60,698 nucleotides of DNA from contig CAXXRT010000056.1 of NCBI GenBank assembly GCA_963666945.2, positions 1 through 60,698 of the forward strand. Reading direction: 5' to 3'. This document shows, one piece after another, positions 20,751-29,760 of this stretch. The stretch's first letter is position 1. Each line of letters starts with the position of its first letter. The notes under the pieces were generated by a model, which searched no databases, was not told the DNA's origin, and saw only the letters and a list, made by a program, of their open reading frames with translations. The DNA is from G963666945 sp963666945. Lineage in GTDB: Bacteria; Bacteroidota; Bacteroidia; Bacteroidales; Marinifilaceae. Both the position numbers and the translations under genes were made by a program.

Positions 20751-21875
20751 ATGTTATTCCAAGTTTACACATTAGAAGACATAGAACCTGTAAAGGGATT
20801 GGGAGCAAAAATCTGGGATAAAAACGACCAGGAATATCTGGATTTCTATGGCGGTCATGCAGTAATTTCCATTGGTCACTCCCATCCCTATTACGTAGAA
20901 AAAATACAAAACCAGCTTTCCCGGCTTGGCTTTTATTCAAACTCTGTTATCAACAGCCTGCAGGAAGAACTGGCTGAGAAGCTTTGCAAGCAGTCAGGCT
21001 ATAGCGACTACCAGCTCTTTCTCTGTAACAGCGGAGCAGAAGCCAACGAGAATGCAATCAAGCTTGCCTCTTTCAAGACAGGAAGAAAAAAGATTATTGC
21101 ACTTAAGGATTCTTTTCACGGAAGAACATCGGCAGCGGTAGCGGCTACTGACATTCCCCGGATAGTGGCCCCCGTAAACCAGAATCACGAAGTCATTTTT
21201 GTTGAAAAGAACAACATAAATGCAGTGGAAGAGGCCCTGAAAAACGAGGATATTGCAGCCTTACTAATAGAAGGCATACAGGGAGTAGGAGGAATTGTAT
21301 GTTTCGAAAACCAATACTTTCAGAAGGTAGCCGGGTTATGCGAAAAGACCGGCACCATGCTAATACTCGACGAGGTACAAAGCGGATACGGAAGAAGCGG
21401 GAAATTCTTTGCACACCAATATGCGGAAATAAAGCCAGACATAATTTCCATGGCCAAAGGAATGGGTAACGGCTTTCCCATAGGGGGACTGTTAATAAAC
21501 CATGACATAAAACCCGAGAAAGGAATGCTAGGAACAACCTTCGGTGGAAATCATCTTGCATGCGCAGCAGCCATTGCAGTTCTGGATATCATGGAAAAGG
21601 AAGATCTTATAAACAACTCTAAACAAACAGGGGATTATCTTTTAAGTCAACTTAAAGAAATAACCCGGATCAAAGAGGCAAGAGGGAAAGGACTAATGAT
21701 AGGCATAGAATTCGATTTCGAAATAGCCCAATTAAGAAAGGATCTGCTTCACAAGCACAAGATATTCACCGGGGTGAGCGGAAAAAACACGATACGACTA
21801 CTGCCCCCCTTAAACATCAACAAACAACAGGCAGATGAAGTTATAACAGCACTTAAAGAAGAACTTAAGAAATAA
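20751..21875 (+). CDS. argD: N-acyl-ornithine aminotransferase
   Basis: PLP enzyme converting acyl-glutamate semialdehyde to acyl-ornithine. 374 residues: CNSGAEANENAIKLA (92-106), SFHGRTSAAVA, D208 in LILDEVQSGYGRSG, and the PLP lysine K236 in SMAKGMGNGFPIGG. It begins 84 bp after argC and ends 14 bp before argB. In Bacteroides the carbamoyltransferase argF' lies just after this point; here argB follows directly. Confidence 0.95.
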   Translation: MLFQVYTLEDIEPVKGLGAKIWDKNDQEYLDFYGGHAVISIGHSHPYYVEKIQNQLSRLGFYSNSVINSLQEELAEKLCKQSGYSDYQLFLCNSGAEANENAIKLASFKTGRKKIIALKDSFHGRTSAAVAATDIPRIVAPVNQNHEVIFVEKNNINAVEEALKNEDIAALLIEGIQGVGGIVCFENQYFQKVAGLCEKTGTMLILDEVQSGYGRSGKFFAHQYAEIKPDIISMAKGMGNGFPIGGLLINHDIKPEKGMLGTTFGGNHLACAAAIAVLDIMEKEDLINNSKQTGDYLLSQLKEITRIKEARGKGLMIGIEFDFEIAQLRKDLLHKHKIFTGVSGKNTIRLLPPLNINKQQADEVITALKEELKK

Positions 21876-21888
21876 AAACAAAGCAACA

Positions 21889-22680
21889 ATGAAAGAGACA
21901 TTAACCATAGTAAAGGCAGGCGGCAAAATTCTTGACGATCCCCAGAAACTTGATCTTCTGATAGAAAACTTCAGCAAGATAGATGGCAAAAAACTTCTTG
22001 TTCACGGGGGAGGCAAGCTGGCTTCCACCATGGCAGAAAAACTGGGCGTAGAAGTAGAAATGCACAAGGGAAGAAGGATTACAAGCCGCGAAATGCTCGA
22101 TATAGTCACTATGGTTTATGCCGGTCTTATCAACAAAAACATAGTGGCAAAAATCCAGTCCAAGGGACAGAATGCCATTGGTCTTTGCGGTGCCGATCTT
22201 AACATTATCAAAGCAAACAAAAGGATAACAAAAGATATAGACTACGGTTTTGTCGGAGATGTTCAGGATGTCAACCACAACAGCCTGAAAAAACTGATAG
22301 AGGAAGATTCATTGCCAGTAATAGCACCGGTGACTCATGACAAGCAAGGAAACCTGTTGAACACCAATGCCGACACCATTGCCTCTGCAGTTGCCTCTGC
22401 CATGAGTCACCACTATTGCGTTAAGCTTATCTTCTGTTTTGAGAAAAACGGGGTATTGATGGATGAAGACAACGACAAATCTATCATCGATTGCATGGAT
22501 AAATCGTATTATCAGAAACTGAAACAACAAAGCATCATCCACTCAGGTATGATACCCAAGATGGATAACGCCTTCGATGCCCTAAGCAAAGGAGTGGACA
22601 CCATAGTGATTACCAATGCAGAAAACATTGCAGACACATGCTACAAAGGGACAAAACTTATAAACAGCAATGAATATTAA
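21889..22680 (+). CDS. argB: N-acyl-glutamate kinase
   Basis: Phosphorylates acyl-glutamate. 263 residues of the amino-acid-kinase fold: KAGGKILDD (9-17), LVHGGGKLA for the phosphate loop, GLCGADLNII, and LNTNADTIASAVA for nucleotide binding. There is no N-terminal extension of the arginine-inhibited hexameric type, so feedback inhibition by arginine is less likely. Confidence 0.95.
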   Translation: MKETLTIVKAGGKILDDPQKLDLLIENFSKIDGKKLLVHGGGKLASTMAEKLGVEVEMHKGRRITSREMLDIVTMVYAGLINKNIVAKIQSKGQNAIGLCGADLNIIKANKRITKDIDYGFVGDVQDVNHNSLKKLIEEDSLPVIAPVTHDKQGNLLNTNADTIASAVASAMSHHYCVKLIFCFEKNGVLMDEDNDKSIIDCMDKSYYQKLKQQSIIHSGMIPKMDNAFDALSKGVDTIVITNAENIADTCYKGTKLINSNEY

Positions 22681-22713
22681 CGATACACAGCATGGATAAC
22701 AACTATACACATC

Positions 22714-23775
22714 ATGGATATTAAAGACTTACAACATAAGGCATACGAACTGCTAAAAAAGATAATAGCAATCCCTTCGTTTAGCGGTCAGGAAGACAAG
22801 GTGGCTGACCTGATGGTCAACTATCTGGAAACCTTCGACTATAAGGCATTCAGAAAAGGCAACAACCTATGGGCTATATCAAAGAAATTCTCGCAAGATA
22901 AGCCAACCATTATGCTGGATGCCCATATAGACACTGTAAAACCCGTTGACGGCTGGGAAAGCGACCCATTCACCCCGCTGGAGGAAGAGGGAAGACTTAT
23001 CGGTCTTGGCAGTAACGACACCGGTGGATCGGTAGTCTCAATGCTGCATGCATTCCTGTATCTGGACAGCAAGCCACAGGACTACAATCTTGTATATGTG
23101 GCATCTGCCGAAGAGGAGACAACTGGAGCAGGAGGAATAAAAAGCATTATTAACGATCTGCCTCCCATAGACCTGGGGATTATTGGGGAACCAACCCAAA
23201 TGCAGATGGCAATAGCAGAGAAAGGTCTTTTCGTACTCGACTGCACAGCCCACGGAAAGTCGGGTCATGCCGCCAGAGACATAGGAGTAAATGCAATATA
23301 CAAGGCCATTGAGGACATCAACTGGTTCAAAACATACACATTCCCAAAGGAATCAAGACAACTTGGTAAAGTCAAGATGAGCGTGACCCAGATCAATGCC
23401 GGCAGTCAGCACAACGTAATACCCGGCACATGCAGTTTTGTTGTGGATATAAGAACCAACGAACACTATACAAATGAGGAAGTTGCAGATATTATAAGTC
23501 AGAATATCAAATCGGAGATTAAACCCAGATCGTTTAATCTTAACTCATCTATGATTGCCACCCATCACCCTCTGGTGGAGAAAGGCAAGGAAATAGGACT
23601 GACCACATTCGGTTCGCCAACCACATCAAACCAGGCGGTCCTTGACTTTACAACCATAAAGATAGGTCCCGGGGACTCATCGCGCTCGCACACCGCCAAC
23701 GAGTTCATATACAAAGATGAAGTCTTCGGAGGTGTTGAAACATTTATTGAATTATTAGACGGATTAAAACTTTAG
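22714..23775 (+). CDS. argE: M20 deacylase of N-acyl-ornithine/citrulline
   Basis: Zinc hydrolase that removes the acyl group. 353 residues: IPSFSGQED, MLDAHIDTVKPVDGWESDPF (metal ligands H and D), GLGSNDTGGS, AEEETTGAGG (catalytic Glu and metal ligand), and SGHAARDIG from the dimerisation/lid domain. In Bacteroides the matching enzyme acts on the succinylated intermediate. It ends 4 bp before argH. Confidence 0.9.
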   Translation: MDIKDLQHKAYELLKKIIAIPSFSGQEDKVADLMVNYLETFDYKAFRKGNNLWAISKKFSQDKPTIMLDAHIDTVKPVDGWESDPFTPLEEEGRLIGLGSNDTGGSVVSMLHAFLYLDSKPQDYNLVYVASAEEETTGAGGIKSIINDLPPIDLGIIGEPTQMQMAIAEKGLFVLDCTAHGKSGHAARDIGVNAIYKAIEDINWFKTYTFPKESRQLGKVKMSVTQINAGSQHNVIPGTCSFVVDIRTNEHYTNEEVADIISQNIKSEIKPRSFNLNSSMIATHHPLVEKGKEIGLTTFGSPTTSNQAVLDFTTIKIGPGDSSRSHTANEFIYKDEVFGGVETFIELLDGLKL

Positions 23776-23779
23776 AGTC

Positions 23780-25114
23780 ATGGCAAAACTTTGGGACAAA
23801 GGATACAGTACAGAAAAGATAATAGAGGATTTCACTGCAGGCATTGACAGGGAACTCGATCACGAACTGGCAGAGGTGGATGTTATTGGCAGTCTTGCCC
23901 ATATTGCCATGCTTGAGTCCATAAATCTTCTGACAAAAGAGGAATACGAGCAACTAAGCCAGGAGCTTAAAAATATTCACAAAGAAATAACGGAAGGCGA
24001 GTTCAGCATAGAGGAAGGGGTTGAGGATATCCATTCCCAGGTGGAATTAATGCTTACCCAAAGACTGGGTGACATAGGAAAAAAGATACACAGCGGAAGG
24101 TCCAGAAACGATCAGGTGCTGGTTGATTTAAAGCTATACACAAGGAAAAAGCTTCAGGAAATATGCCACATGGTAACTGAGATTTTCACAAAACTTCAGG
24201 ACCAGAGCGAAAAGCATAAAAACATACTTATGCCAGGATACACTCATCTTCAGATAGCCATGCCCTCATCTTTCGGACTGTGGTTTGGTGCCTATGCAGA
24301 GAGTCTTTCCGACGACCTGTGGCAACTGCTGGCCGCCTATAAAACGGCCAACCAGGATCCCCTTGGTTCAGCCGCAGGCTATGGTTCATCCTTCCCCCTT
24401 GACAGGGCAATGACCACCCACCTGCTTGGCTTTGACGACCTAAGTTACAACTCGGTATATGCTCAGATGGGAAGGGGCAAACTGGAAAAAAGCGTCTCTT
24501 TTGCCATATCATCTGTCGCCGGGACCATAGGCAAGTTTGCAGCCGATGTGTGTCTTTATATGTGCCAGAACTTTGGTTTTCTGAAACTGCCCGATTCATA
24601 CACCACAGGATCGAGTATTATGCCACATAAAAAGAACCCCGACGTATTCGAGCTGCTAAGGGCAAGATGCAATAAAATGCAGATGCTGCCTGCTCAGATA
24701 AGTGCAATAACAAACAGCCTGACCTCAGGGTATTTCAGGGACCTACAGGTATTAAAGGAGATTTACATACCAGCCTTTAAGGAACTTGAGGACTGTCTTT
24801 GCATTGTTAATAACGTTATTGAAAAGATAGAGATAAAGGAGGATATAGTTAGCGACCCTAAATATAAATTCATCTTCTCTGTAGAGGAAGTCAACAAACT
24901 GGTACTTGAAGGTGTGCCTTTCAGGGATGCATACAGACAGGTAGCCTCACAAATTGAAAAAGGGGAATTCGAGCCGGAGACAACCATCAACCACACCCAT
25001 ATGGGCAGCATTGGTAATCTTTGCAATAAAGAGATAAATGAAAAGTTCAGACACACCCTCTCCCTTTTTGAGTTTAATAAGCCGGAAAAGGCAGTATGGG
25101 AGTTATTTCAGTAA
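23780..25114 (+). CDS. argH: Argininosuccinate lyase
   Basis: Splits argininosuccinate into arginine and fumarate. 444 residues of the fumarase/aspartase superfamily: HSGRSRNDQVLVD, MPGYTHLQIAMP and the signature loop GSSIMPHKKNPDVFEL with the catalytic serine. Last gene of the operon. The start follows the argE stop by 4 bp, so it is probably co-translated. Confidence 0.96.
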   Translation: MAKLWDKGYSTEKIIEDFTAGIDRELDHELAEVDVIGSLAHIAMLESINLLTKEEYEQLSQELKNIHKEITEGEFSIEEGVEDIHSQVELMLTQRLGDIGKKIHSGRSRNDQVLVDLKLYTRKKLQEICHMVTEIFTKLQDQSEKHKNILMPGYTHLQIAMPSSFGLWFGAYAESLSDDLWQLLAAYKTANQDPLGSAAGYGSSFPLDRAMTTHLLGFDDLSYNSVYAQMGRGKLEKSVSFAISSVAGTIGKFAADVCLYMCQNFGFLKLPDSYTTGSSIMPHKKNPDVFELLRARCNKMQMLPAQISAITNSLTSGYFRDLQVLKEIYIPAFKELEDCLCIVNNVIEKIEIKEDIVSDPKYKFIFSVEEVNKLVLEGVPFRDAYRQVASQIEKGEFEPETTINHTHMGSIGNLCNKEINEKFRHTLSLFEFNKPEKAVWELFQ

Positions 25115-25160
25115 TTATTCAGGTTTCTAATTATTCTGAATGCTTGTGTGGGCTTTCGAA

Positions 25161-25193
25161 TTTTGAGAAACCTAAATAAATTTAGTATCTTTG
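25161..25193 (+). promoter_or_regulatory. Promoter of the HEPN-MNT pair
   Basis: TTTTG at 25161-25165 and TATCTTTG at 25186-25193, 20 bp apart, a very good Bacteroidota match, about 25 nt before the ATG at 25218. Confidence 0.75.
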
Positions 25194-25217
25194 ATTTAGA
25201 TATTCAATTATGCAAAA

Positions 25218-25598
25218 ATGATAGATATACAAAAGCAAATAGATTATTGGATTAAAGGAGCTGATGATGATATTATCACTGCTGAGATATTAATTCAACA
25301 AAATAGATTTTTGCATGGTTTATTCTTCTGTCATTTAGTTGCAGAAAAAGCAATTAAAGCACATGTTGTAAAAGAAATAAAAGAAGTAGCACCTCGTTCT
25401 CACAACCTGATATTACTATCAGAAAAAGCTAAACTTGAACTAGATGATGAAGTTGATATCTTTTTGGGTATTCTCATGAAATACCAATTACAAGGTCGGT
25501 ATCCAGATTATAATCCCACAATCCCAAACAAAGATAAAATTGAGGATTATTTAAAAAGAACCAAAGAATTACTACAATGGCTAAAAGAGAAGTTATAG
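25218..25598 (+). CDS. HEPN domain protein
   Basis: 126 residues of the HEPN helical fold: IDYWIKGADDDIITAEILI followed by FLHGLFFCHLVAEKAIKAHV, and PRSHNLILLSEKA in the second half. It has the R-x-H form of the motif rather than the RX4HXY of HepT RNases, so RNase activity is uncertain. It overlaps the nucleotidyltransferase gene by 22 nt, the usual layout of HEPN-MNT pairs, some of which act as toxin-antitoxin systems with the MNT protein modifying the HEPN partner. Confidence 0.85.
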   Translation: MIDIQKQIDYWIKGADDDIITAEILIQQNRFLHGLFFCHLVAEKAIKAHVVKEIKEVAPRSHNLILLSEKAKLELDDEVDIFLGILMKYQLQGRYPDYNPTIPNKDKIEDYLKRTKELLQWLKEKL

Positions 25599-25894
25599 AA
25601 TTATTAAAAAAATATATTACCTTATTGGAAACAGAAGGTATTGTAGTGAGAAAAGCCTATTTATATGGTAGTCATTCTACTGGTACAGAGAAAGAAGATA
25701 GCGATATTGATTTAATGATTGTTATAGATAATTCTGATGCTGAGGATGATTTTGTTATTGGAAAGATATGGAAACTAACCCGAAAAGTTGACACAAAAAT
25801 AGAACCTTATCTAATTGGAACTGATAGATTTGATAAAAGCGAAGATTCACCTCTTATCAACATGATAAAAACAAGTGGTGTTAAAATTGCATAA
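25577..25894 (+). CDS. MNT-type nucleotidyltransferase, partner of the HEPN protein
   Basis: 105 residues with the minimal nucleotidyltransferase motif GSHSTGTEKEDSDIDLMIVI (31-50), i.e. GS-x10-D-x-D with D43 and D45, and a third acidic residue in TKIEPYLIG (about 78-86). In known pairs such proteins AMPylate the HEPN partner. Here the function is inferred from the pairing. Codon use is A/T-rich like its neighbours to 27.5 kb. Confidence 0.87.
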   Translation: MAKREVIELLKKYITLLETEGIVVRKAYLYGSHSTGTEKEDSDIDLMIVIDNSDAEDDFVIGKIWKLTRKVDTKIEPYLIGTDRFDKSEDSPLINMIKTSGVKIA

Positions 25895-25932
25895 CACTAA
25901 CATTAATTTCAAAGAAATATATCTTTTCTATA

Positions 25933-26610
25933 TCAAACAAGCAATTTTTCCCTATTCAGTAACTTATTAACCTTACTCTCAAAATACTTGTCTATCTCCC
26001 CAAAATTTTCTTTAGTATATCTTTTCAGATTTCCATTTTCCAGAATATCTATACTATCACAGATACACTTTAATGGTTCAAGTACATGAGAAGATATCAT
26101 TATCAATTTTCCTGCTTCTTTCATATAGGTCAATACCTTAGAAAGAATAATGTTCGTGGAAAGATCTAATCCATTAAAGGGTTCATCCAATATTAATATC
26201 TGGTTTCTTTGCAAAATAAGTCCAAGCAAAGCCAGTTTCTTTAACATTCCGGTTGAATATTCTTTGGCATATTTATTTAGGGGTAACTTCATTATACTAT
26301 TCCATTCATGTAATTGCTGAGGATCTAGTTTTCTTTTTCTGGCAGATAAACAAAACTCAACATACTCTTTCCCTGTTATCTTTGGATACATAAATATCTC
26401 GGTGGGCAAATATCCAATATCCAAGTTCCTCTCATAAACAACCTCCCCTTTATAAGGAACAATATCGGCCAGGCAATTAAAGAATGTTGTTTTTCCAGCT
26501 CCGTTATACCCAACTATACCATAAATTGAAGATCTTTCAAAATCAGTATTTATATCTATCAATACCTGATTCTTCCCGTATATTTTACATAGCCTATTTA
26601 CTTTCATCAT
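25933..26610 (-). CDS. ABC transporter ATP-binding protein
   Basis: 225 residues: Walker A GYNGAGKTT (34-42), signature YSTGMLKKLAL, Walker B QILILDEPFNGLD and the switch histidine SSHVLEPL. Subfamily resembles the drug/bacteriocin-export ATPases (CcmA/NatA-like). The start lies 17 nt inside the upstream permease gene, so the two form one transporter. The substrate cannot be told. No outer-membrane or peptidase partner is adjacent. Confidence 0.92.
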   Translation of the reverse strand: MMKVNRLCKIYGKNQVLIDINTDFERSSIYGIVGYNGAGKTTFFNCLADIVPYKGEVVYERNLDIGYLPTEIFMYPKITGKEYVEFCLSARKRKLDPQQLHEWNSIMKLPLNKYAKEYSTGMLKKLALLGLILQRNQILILDEPFNGLDLSTNIILSKVLTYMKEAGKLIMISSHVLEPLKCICDSIDILENGNLKRYTKENFGEIDKYFESKVNKLLNREKLLV

Positions 26611-27544
26611 AGTATAATTCCTTTAATCTAGTTACAGATTTTATATAACTAACAATAACAAATAGCAACAAAAACACAACAAACGGAGGACAAACACAAG
26701 AAATAATGAAAAGAGCTAACATACCGACTTGCAATAATTGTCTCAAATATTCATTTGCGTAATAAATATATTTAAGAAATAAATTCCCGATAATCATTAA
26801 TATTGCAAATAAAGAAAAAAACAAAAGCATTGCTGTTTTTTCAAAAAAGAATATTGAATGCAAAATAAGCAAAGGAGAACACACTATAGCATAATTCAGA
26901 ATTATATGCCTAATCTTAGCTTTCATTAAAGAATTAACACTTCTATACTGTCTTATATATAAATAGGGTTCAACATTAAGAAACAAAAATGACAATGAAA
27001 TAGATACAGAAATAAATAAGGCTTGAACAAAAATTTGATTGTTATAGATTATACCTAAACTCATTAATATTATTTCAATGACAAAAACAATCATAACATA
27101 TGACCTAAATCCTGAGATCCATTCAATACTACCCTTTAAAAATGGGGAATTAATAACTTTCCCCATTATTTTTACATGCAATTTTTTAAAAATAAACGGA
27201 GTACTAACTGCAATAGATAGGAAGATTGGAATAAGCCTGTAATCGAAAAACCAAAAGATAGCTGACATTGCAATATTTTCTATCATTCTGAACTTTACAG
27301 CATTGATACCTTGAGTTTTTAAAAACACCTCATCCTGTCTATTTGAACAATTGCCAATAGCCATCAAAGAAAATAAAGCAATGCAAATATATCTCCAATA
27401 TTCAAGCCCTCTTACAACTGCTATTGCATAAAAAGAGGCAAGAAGTATAAAAAAGAACAACAACAGTATGCCAATAAGACTTAGCTCGTCAAACAAAGTC
27501 CTCTTAAATATCTTAAATCGTAATATAAAATATTTTATAAACAT
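26594..27544 (-). CDS. ABC transporter membrane protein
   Basis: 316 residues, almost entirely hydrophobic, with about eight membrane segments, such as LSLIGILLLFFFILLASFYA (about 20-40) and paired helices near the C-terminus. No recognised family signature. Overlap with the ATPase gene and conserved order support an ABC permease. It is the first gene of a two-gene operon. It contains no extracellular domain or substrate-binding lipoprotein. Confidence 0.8.
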   Translation of the reverse strand: MFIKYFILRFKIFKRTLFDELSLIGILLLFFFILLASFYAIAVVRGLEYWRYICIALFSLMAIGNCSNRQDEVFLKTQGINAVKFRMIENIAMSAIFWFFDYRLIPIFLSIAVSTPFIFKKLHVKIMGKVINSPFLKGSIEWISGFRSYVMIVFVIEIILMSLGIIYNNQIFVQALFISVSISLSFLFLNVEPYLYIRQYRSVNSLMKAKIRHIILNYAIVCSPLLILHSIFFFEKTAMLLFFSLFAILMIIGNLFLKYIYYANEYLRQLLQVGMLALFIISCVCPPFVVFLLLFVIVSYIKSVTRLKELYYDESK

Positions 27545-27849
27545 ATATTATGCAATATACTAATTATACTTTGATTTAGATACATATCTTAGAGTTTCTT
27601 AAAATAGCTTATTTCCCATATAGTCACCCCCTCAACATATTCCATATAAATACAGATTACTTATTTTATATTTTTTATGTGTTTCCTGTGCTATTTACAC
27701 ACAGGAAACACACAGGAAACACACAGAAAACACCCAAAAAACCCGATTTTAATGAAGGTATTATTTAAAGCCTTCACTTACCAAAAACCGGGAAGAAGAA
27801 AGGGTATCCTATTTCCCGGATACCCTTTTTCAATAAACAAACCAACTGC
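27545..27849. other. Gene-free gap with an inverted repeat and a two-way terminator
   Basis: GTGTTTCCTGTG (27679-27690) pairs with CACAGGAAACAC (about 27700-27711); a second ACACAGGAAACAC follows, so this is a stem plus a short tandem repeat. GGGTATCC-TATTTCCC-GGATACCC at 27811-27834 followed by TTTTT can end transcription on the plus strand. On the minus strand a T-rich tail also follows, so it probably terminates the operon ending at 27850. Confidence 0.65.
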
Positions 27850-28362
27850 TTAAAATCGAGACTTTATTCCTTCAGAAATATCTTTCCATTCGGATTTAAA
27901 CTTACCCATCAACTCTTTTTTTACTTTTAAATCGGAAGAACCTAAGTAAACTTCGTAATGCAATACTGCTTTACCTTTCTTTTCCTTTACCACAAAACGG
28001 TAAACCCATGCCTCACCAAAATAAGTTGATTTGGTTACGAAGAAGGTAATTACTCTTTCATTTTTATTTAGAACACTAACCTCCTGATATCTTTTTTCAC
28101 CGCTATTAAGTACAAGATTTATTTTAGCCCCTCTTATCTTGCCTTTGCACTCAAATTCTTTTACACCGAAGATCCACTCGGCATATTTTGCGGGCTGAGA
28201 AACAATATTCCACACATCATCGACCGATGCGTTTAACTCTATACTGTTAGAATACTTTGGTGGAATTCGCTTAGCGGCAGCCATCTGAGCATTAGCTTCC
28301 GTCAGATTAAAAAACATTACGGAAACAAATGCCAATACTATACTTACTGTAAATTTCTTCAT
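27850..28362 (-). CDS. Secreted SRPBCC/START-like protein
   Basis: 170 residues. I prefer the ATG at 28362 (MKKFTVSIVLAFVSVMFFNL...) over a GTG 12 bp upstream because it begins a proper signal peptide ending near EANAQ. The mature part has the START/polyketide-cyclase-like pattern: SIELNASVDDVWNIVSQPAKY and AEWIFGVKEFECKG, then alternating strands. It may bind a lipid or other hydrophobic ligand in the periplasm. It is 15 bp downstream of a secreted thioredoxin-like gene on the same strand, probably one operon. Confidence 0.75.
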   Translation of the reverse strand: MKKFTVSIVLAFVSVMFFNLTEANAQMAAAKRIPPKYSNSIELNASVDDVWNIVSQPAKYAEWIFGVKEFECKGKIRGAKINLVLNSGEKRYQEVSVLNKNERVITFFVTKSTYFGEAWVYRFVVKEKKGKAVLHYEVYLGSSDLKVKKELMGKFKSEWKDISEGIKSRF

Positions 28363-28377
28363 AATTGGAAACACTAA

Positions 28378-29598
28378 TTATTTTGCATTCATTTTAAAAG
28401 CAGGAATAGAATGGATTTTCTTTCCTTGTTTTTCAGCCTCTTTTCCAGCTTTATTAGCGGCATCCCTGGCTATTTTTGCATCAGCAGCACTACCTATTTC
28501 CTCAAGAACTTTAGCCTGAGAATCCAGCATCTGCTCCTTTTTCCCAATATGCTTAACGTGGGAAGCTGCAAATTTAAACCATGCCTTTGCCCTTTTTAAA
28601 TCTTCACTGTACTTAGATTCTTTTGCAATTTTTTCTGCTGCCCTGTTTATTGTCTCATAACCTGCATCGTCCGACTTCATTAGGTCGTAATCAACCATTG
28701 CATCAACAACAGAAGCATATTTCACAAGGTCTCCGTTTCTGGAATACTTGTTTAACAAGACGATTGAAAGAAGCTCTTTTGAACGTGGAAAATCGTATTT
28801 CTGTAAACTCGAAACAATTGCATCTTCTGTATCTACAGGGTATTTGTTCCCGTAGAAATATTCCAGTCCCTGGATTGCCTTTCGGTAGGTCTTGTAAAGT
28901 TTTGCATTCACCTCATCATTGCCCTGAATAGTATATAAATTATCAAGATTATCAAGAACATATATAAACTCTGCTGTGGTAGGATCGGTCATAAATGTCC
29001 TTACGGTATTCCAGTTCTCCTTTTTAAGAAGATCCTCCTTAGGAAGGGTTGTCAAATATTTATTGGCGACTTCTTTTTCCTCTTTATCCATATTAGCCCA
29101 TCTTAAGCTGCAAAGATATTCATACATAAACTCCCCTGTTCTTTCCCCATTATCGTATCTCTTTTGCAGGGCAGAAGAGCTTTTATCCTTAGTCAGGGCA
29201 TAAGATAAATAATCTATAAAATTATCTGCACCATGAGAGCCAACAATTCTATGGATAACATCCTCATTTTCATCGATAACAAGAAAGGTTGGGAATGCGG
29301 TCACCTTAAATTTATTTTTAAGGGTAATACCCTCTCCTTTCTGCATATCGTATTTTGTACATATAAAGTTATCATTCATATAATCCGCGACCTTATCCTG
29401 GGTAAAGACAGTATTTAACATGGTTTTACAAGGTCCGCACCACGAGGTGTAGCAGTCAAGAAAGATAAGCTTATTCTGCTTTTTTGACATTTTTACTATC
29501 TTATTCCAGTTCTTATGCTGAAATTCCACTTTTCTGTTCTGAGCCAACACGTTAAGGGCAAGCCCCATAACCAATACAATCACTAAAAGTCTTTTCAT
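28378..29598 (-). CDS. Secreted thioredoxin-like protein with a long helical C-terminal region
   Basis: 406 residues from the ATG at 29598, chosen because MKRLLVIVLVMGLALNVLAQ is a signal peptide. The thioredoxin domain (about 25-135) has CGPC at 54-57 in SWCGPCKTM and the cis-proline in VTAFPTFLV. Residues 150-390 are helical and rich in Lys, Glu and Ala, probably a TPR-like or coiled repeat. Bacteroidota have many such periplasmic proteins; the redox partner is unknown. It is transcribed upstream of the SRPBCC gene. Confidence 0.85.
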   Translation of the reverse strand: MKRLLVIVLVMGLALNVLAQNRKVEFQHKNWNKIVKMSKKQNKLIFLDCYTSWCGPCKTMLNTVFTQDKVADYMNDNFICTKYDMQKGEGITLKNKFKVTAFPTFLVIDENEDVIHRIVGSHGADNFIDYLSYALTKDKSSSALQKRYDNGERTGEFMYEYLCSLRWANMDKEEKEVANKYLTTLPKEDLLKKENWNTVRTFMTDPTTAEFIYVLDNLDNLYTIQGNDEVNAKLYKTYRKAIQGLEYFYGNKYPVDTEDAIVSSLQKYDFPRSKELLSIVLLNKYSRNGDLVKYASVVDAMVDYDLMKSDDAGYETINRAAEKIAKESKYSEDLKRAKAWFKFAASHVKHIGKKEQMLDSQAKVLEEIGSAADAKIARDAANKAGKEAEKQGKKIHSIPAFKMNAK

Positions 29599-29687
29599 AA
29601 TTTTTTCTCTTATTATTATTAATTCTTCAAACACTATTCCCTGTTGCCAACAAAAAAAGAATAATGACTACATGATAATGACCACCC

Positions 29688-29708
29688 TTTAGGGGAAAAT
29701 CCCCTAAA
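29688..29708. repeat. Hairpin TTTAGGGG-AAAAT-CCCCTAAA
   Basis: An 8-bp perfect stem with a 5-nt loop between the phosphopantetheinyl transferase gene (upstream) and the thioredoxin gene. There is no T-tract on the minus strand, so a regulatory or processing role is as likely as termination. Confidence 0.5.
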
Positions 29709-29760
29709 AGCTTAACATTAATTAATAATAAAAATTACAAATAAACTGGATATTAGCCCT

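Noticed and set aside
27679..27740. ACACAGGAAAC repeats as a mobile-element end
   Set aside because: No transposase, no matching far copy, and no target duplication were seen.
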